Part shown: piece by piece, positions 7,005 to 7,786 of the stretch
Layout: every line of letters begins with the position of its first letter
Numbering within the stretch: position 1 is the stretch's first letter
Source of the DNA: UMGS755 sp045597205
GTDB taxonomy: Bacteria; Bacillota; Clostridia; UBA1381; UBA9506
DNA length: 7,786 bases
Assembly: GCA_045597205.1 (NCBI GenBank)
Contig: JAZODT010000043.1
Span: forward strand, 1-7,786
Reading direction: 5' to 3'
Notes under the pieces: model-generated
The model's database searches: none
The model's input: only the letters and a program-made list of their open reading frames with translations
Told to the model about the DNA's origin: nothing
Translations under genes and position numbers: made by a program

Positions 7005-7023
7005 GACAGATATAACATCTGTC
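7005..7023 (-). promoter_or_regulatory. Leader inverted repeat (hairpin or operator)
   Basis: GACAGAT and ATCTGTC, a perfect 7-bp inverted repeat around a 5-base centre (GTTAT on the minus strand). It lies 12 bases upstream of the ribosome binding site of the secreted-protein gene, within its predicted 5' untranslated leader. No U-tail follows, so it is not a terminator. It could be an mRNA-stabilising hairpin or a dimeric repressor site; the sequence does not decide which. Confidence 0.45.
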
Positions 7024-7046
7024 TGCCTATGTCCTTCAGCGTATAA

Positions 7047-7062
7047 ATACTAATACTAATAT
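7047..7062. repeat. Short tandem hexamer
   Basis: TACTAA occurs twice in tandem on the plus strand (7048-7053, 7054-7059) with partial flanking copies, so TTAGTA TTAGTA on the minus strand. It lies just downstream of the predicted transcription start of the secreted-protein gene. It is AT-rich, may be chance, and no function is assigned. Confidence 0.4.
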
Positions 7063-7076
7063 TACAACGTATGCAT

Positions 7077-7082
7077 ATTGTA
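7077..7082 (-). promoter_or_regulatory. Candidate extended -10 promoter for the secreted-protein gene
   Basis: On the minus strand TGATACAAT gives a 5-of-6 match to TATAAT with the TGn extension. No good -35 TTGACA lies 17 bases upstream; a WalR-like direct repeat occupies that place instead. Transcription would start near 7070 and leave a leader of about 95 bases before the ATG at 6974. The intergenic region 6975-7134 shows no other convincing promoter. Confidence 0.55.
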
Positions 7083-7092
7083 TCATAAGTTT

Positions 7093-7109
7093 TTTACAAA
7101 ACTGTTACG
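7093..7109 (-). promoter_or_regulatory. Candidate WalR (YycF) binding box
   Basis: On the minus strand CGTAAC-AGTTT-TGTAAA matches the known WalR pattern TGTWAH-N5-TGTWAH at 11 of 12 specified positions; only the first base of the first half differs. It ends 10 bases upstream of the -10 hexamer at 7077-7082. That is the spacing at which OmpR/PhoB-type regulators commonly activate in place of a -35. The region is AT-rich, so a chance match is possible. Confidence 0.5.
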
Positions 7110-7134
7110 ACAATATTATGTTCCATTTACATTT

Positions 7135-7786
7135 TTAAGATATTTGTATTGGTTTAAGAAGTGGCAAGGAAATTGTTACCTCTGTTCCTTCGTTCACTTT
7201 ACTCGAAATGGAAATTTCGCCCTCATGGGCATCGACAATGCCTTTTGAGATAGCAAGCCCTAAGCCAGTACCGCCTTTTTCGCGACTACGCGCCTTATCC
7301 ACACGGTAAAAACGTTCAAAAATTCGCTGTAGGTCTTTTTCAGGAATACCAATACCACTATCTTTAACTTTAATGGTCACCTTGCCATATAGCTGAGTGA
7401 CAGAAACATCTATTTTGCCCCCATTAGGCGTATATTTAATTGAATTGGATATAATGTTATATAAAAGTTGTTCTATTCTGTCTCGGTCACCATAAAACAT
7501 ATCAAAAGGCGGTTTGGCGGAGAGAGATATGCGCAATCCCTGTTCTTTTGCCACCAGTTTTAAGGTATCCACCACATCCGAAACTAAGGTTTTTATGTTA
7601 AACTCAGATTTCTTTAACTGATTGGATTGTTCCAGACTGGACAAAACCAAAAGGTCTTTAACCAATCTCGTCATGCGGTCTGTTTCGTTTAAAATAATGT
7701 TAATGAAGGTCACCGGCACATCCGTTCCCTGCACCATGTCTAAAAGCGTTTCTGCATAGGATTTAACGGTTGTTAATGGGGTGCGT
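7135..7786 (-). CDS. walK: Sensor histidine kinase WalK (YycG), C-terminal kinase core, partial
   Basis: The coding frame runs in from the window edge; 217 residues are visible. It opens at RTPLTTVKSYAETLL, the second half of the H-box (HELRTPLTT), so the phosphorylated histidine lies just outside. Next come the rest of the dimerisation helices (to about residue 55), the N-box LYNIISNSIKYTP (around 108-120), G1 DSGIGIP (142-148), the F-box FERFYRVDKARS (156-167) and G2 GGTGLGLAI (171-179), so the ATP-binding domain is complete. WalK is a membrane kinase that phosphorylates WalR and controls wall hydrolases; the sensor, HAMP and PAS parts would be upstream. RTPLTTVKSY and the YycH/YycI neighbours favour WalK over the similar PhoR kinases. 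No GC-rich terminator follows the TAA, so some transcripts may continue into the secreted-protein gene. An ATG at 7737 inside the frame is not the start. Confidence 0.9.
   Translation of the reverse strand, partial: RTPLTTVKSYAETLLDMVQGTDVPVTFINIILNETDRMTRLVKDLLVLSSLEQSNQLKKSEFNIKTLVSDVVDTLKLVAKEQGLRISLSAKPPFDMFYGDRDRIEQLLYNIISNSIKYTPNGGKIDVSVTQLYGKVTIKVKDSGIGIPEKDLQRIFERFYRVDKARSREKGGTGLGLAISKGIVDAHEGEISISSKVNEGTEVTISLPLLKPIQIS

Noticed and set aside
6714..7046. Plus-strand open frame of 110 codons
   Set aside because: It lies antisense to the secreted-protein gene and its leader, has a cysteine- and histidine-rich low-quality translation with no domain, and no ribosome site. The minus-strand gene has a signal peptide and a strong ribosome site.
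7040..7067. Alternative promoter TTGTAA-16-TATACG on the minus strand
   Set aside because: Both hexamers match consensus at only 4 of 6 positions; the extended -10 at 7077-7082 is better. It is not excluded as a secondary start.
7070..7077. Palindrome TATGCATA as an operator
   Set aside because: Eight bases in an AT-rich stretch are easily chance, and the outer bases are only roughly symmetric.
7088..7105. Hairpin GTTTT-GTAA-AAAAC after walK as a terminator
   Set aside because: The stem is only five pairs, mostly A-T, with no GC core, and it overlaps the likely promoter elements.

Overview
The window looks like chromosome of a low-to-mid GC Bacillota, most likely from the Clostridia. The grounds are a WalK-type sensor kinase followed by YycH- and YycI-like membrane proteins (a Bacillota arrangement), a GatCAB amidotransferase whose GatB carries zinc cysteines, MEP-pathway isoprenoid synthesis, strong AAGGAGG-type ribosome binding sites and U-tailed hairpin terminators. 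No mobile element, CRISPR array, tRNA or rRNA was seen. I cannot name the genus.

Layout. Positions 1-1867 (+ strand) hold the 3' end of gatA and complete gatB, separated by 2 bases. They converge on a minus-strand block that fills the rest of the window. Between the two blocks is a perfect 22-bp inverted repeat (1866-1913), which acts as a two-way terminator and includes parts of both stop codons. Read in its own direction, from 7786 down to 1909, the minus block contains: the C-terminal half of a WalK-like histidine kinase, entering from outside the window; a 148-base intergenic region with a candidate promoter, a WalR-like box and a leader hairpin; a 157-residue secreted protein I do not recognise; a hairpin with a U-tail; then yycH (walH), yycI (walI), obgE and ispE. 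The last four genes are packed with gaps of 11, 1 and 15 bases.

How the genes may work together. WalK phosphorylates WalR, which controls cell-wall metabolism. YycH and YycI are single-pass proteins with extracytoplasmic domains that modulate WalK in characterised Bacillota. The small secreted protein lies between the kinase and its modulators. It appears to have its own promoter with a WalR-like site about 10 bases upstream of an extended -10, and a hairpin that would limit read-through into yycH. ObgE (ribosome assembly and ppGpp-linked GTPase) and IspE (isoprenoid precursors, needed for the undecaprenyl-phosphate wall carrier) share the transcription unit, so the operon joins wall-stress sensing to growth and lipid-carrier supply. 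This functional link is inference.

The part most likely to be undescribed is the secreted protein, together with its promoter and downstream hairpin inside the Wal locus. All other genes are recognisable families. Small departures from the usual sequence occur in GatA (shortened C-terminal core) and GatB (two residues fewer before the EEG motif).
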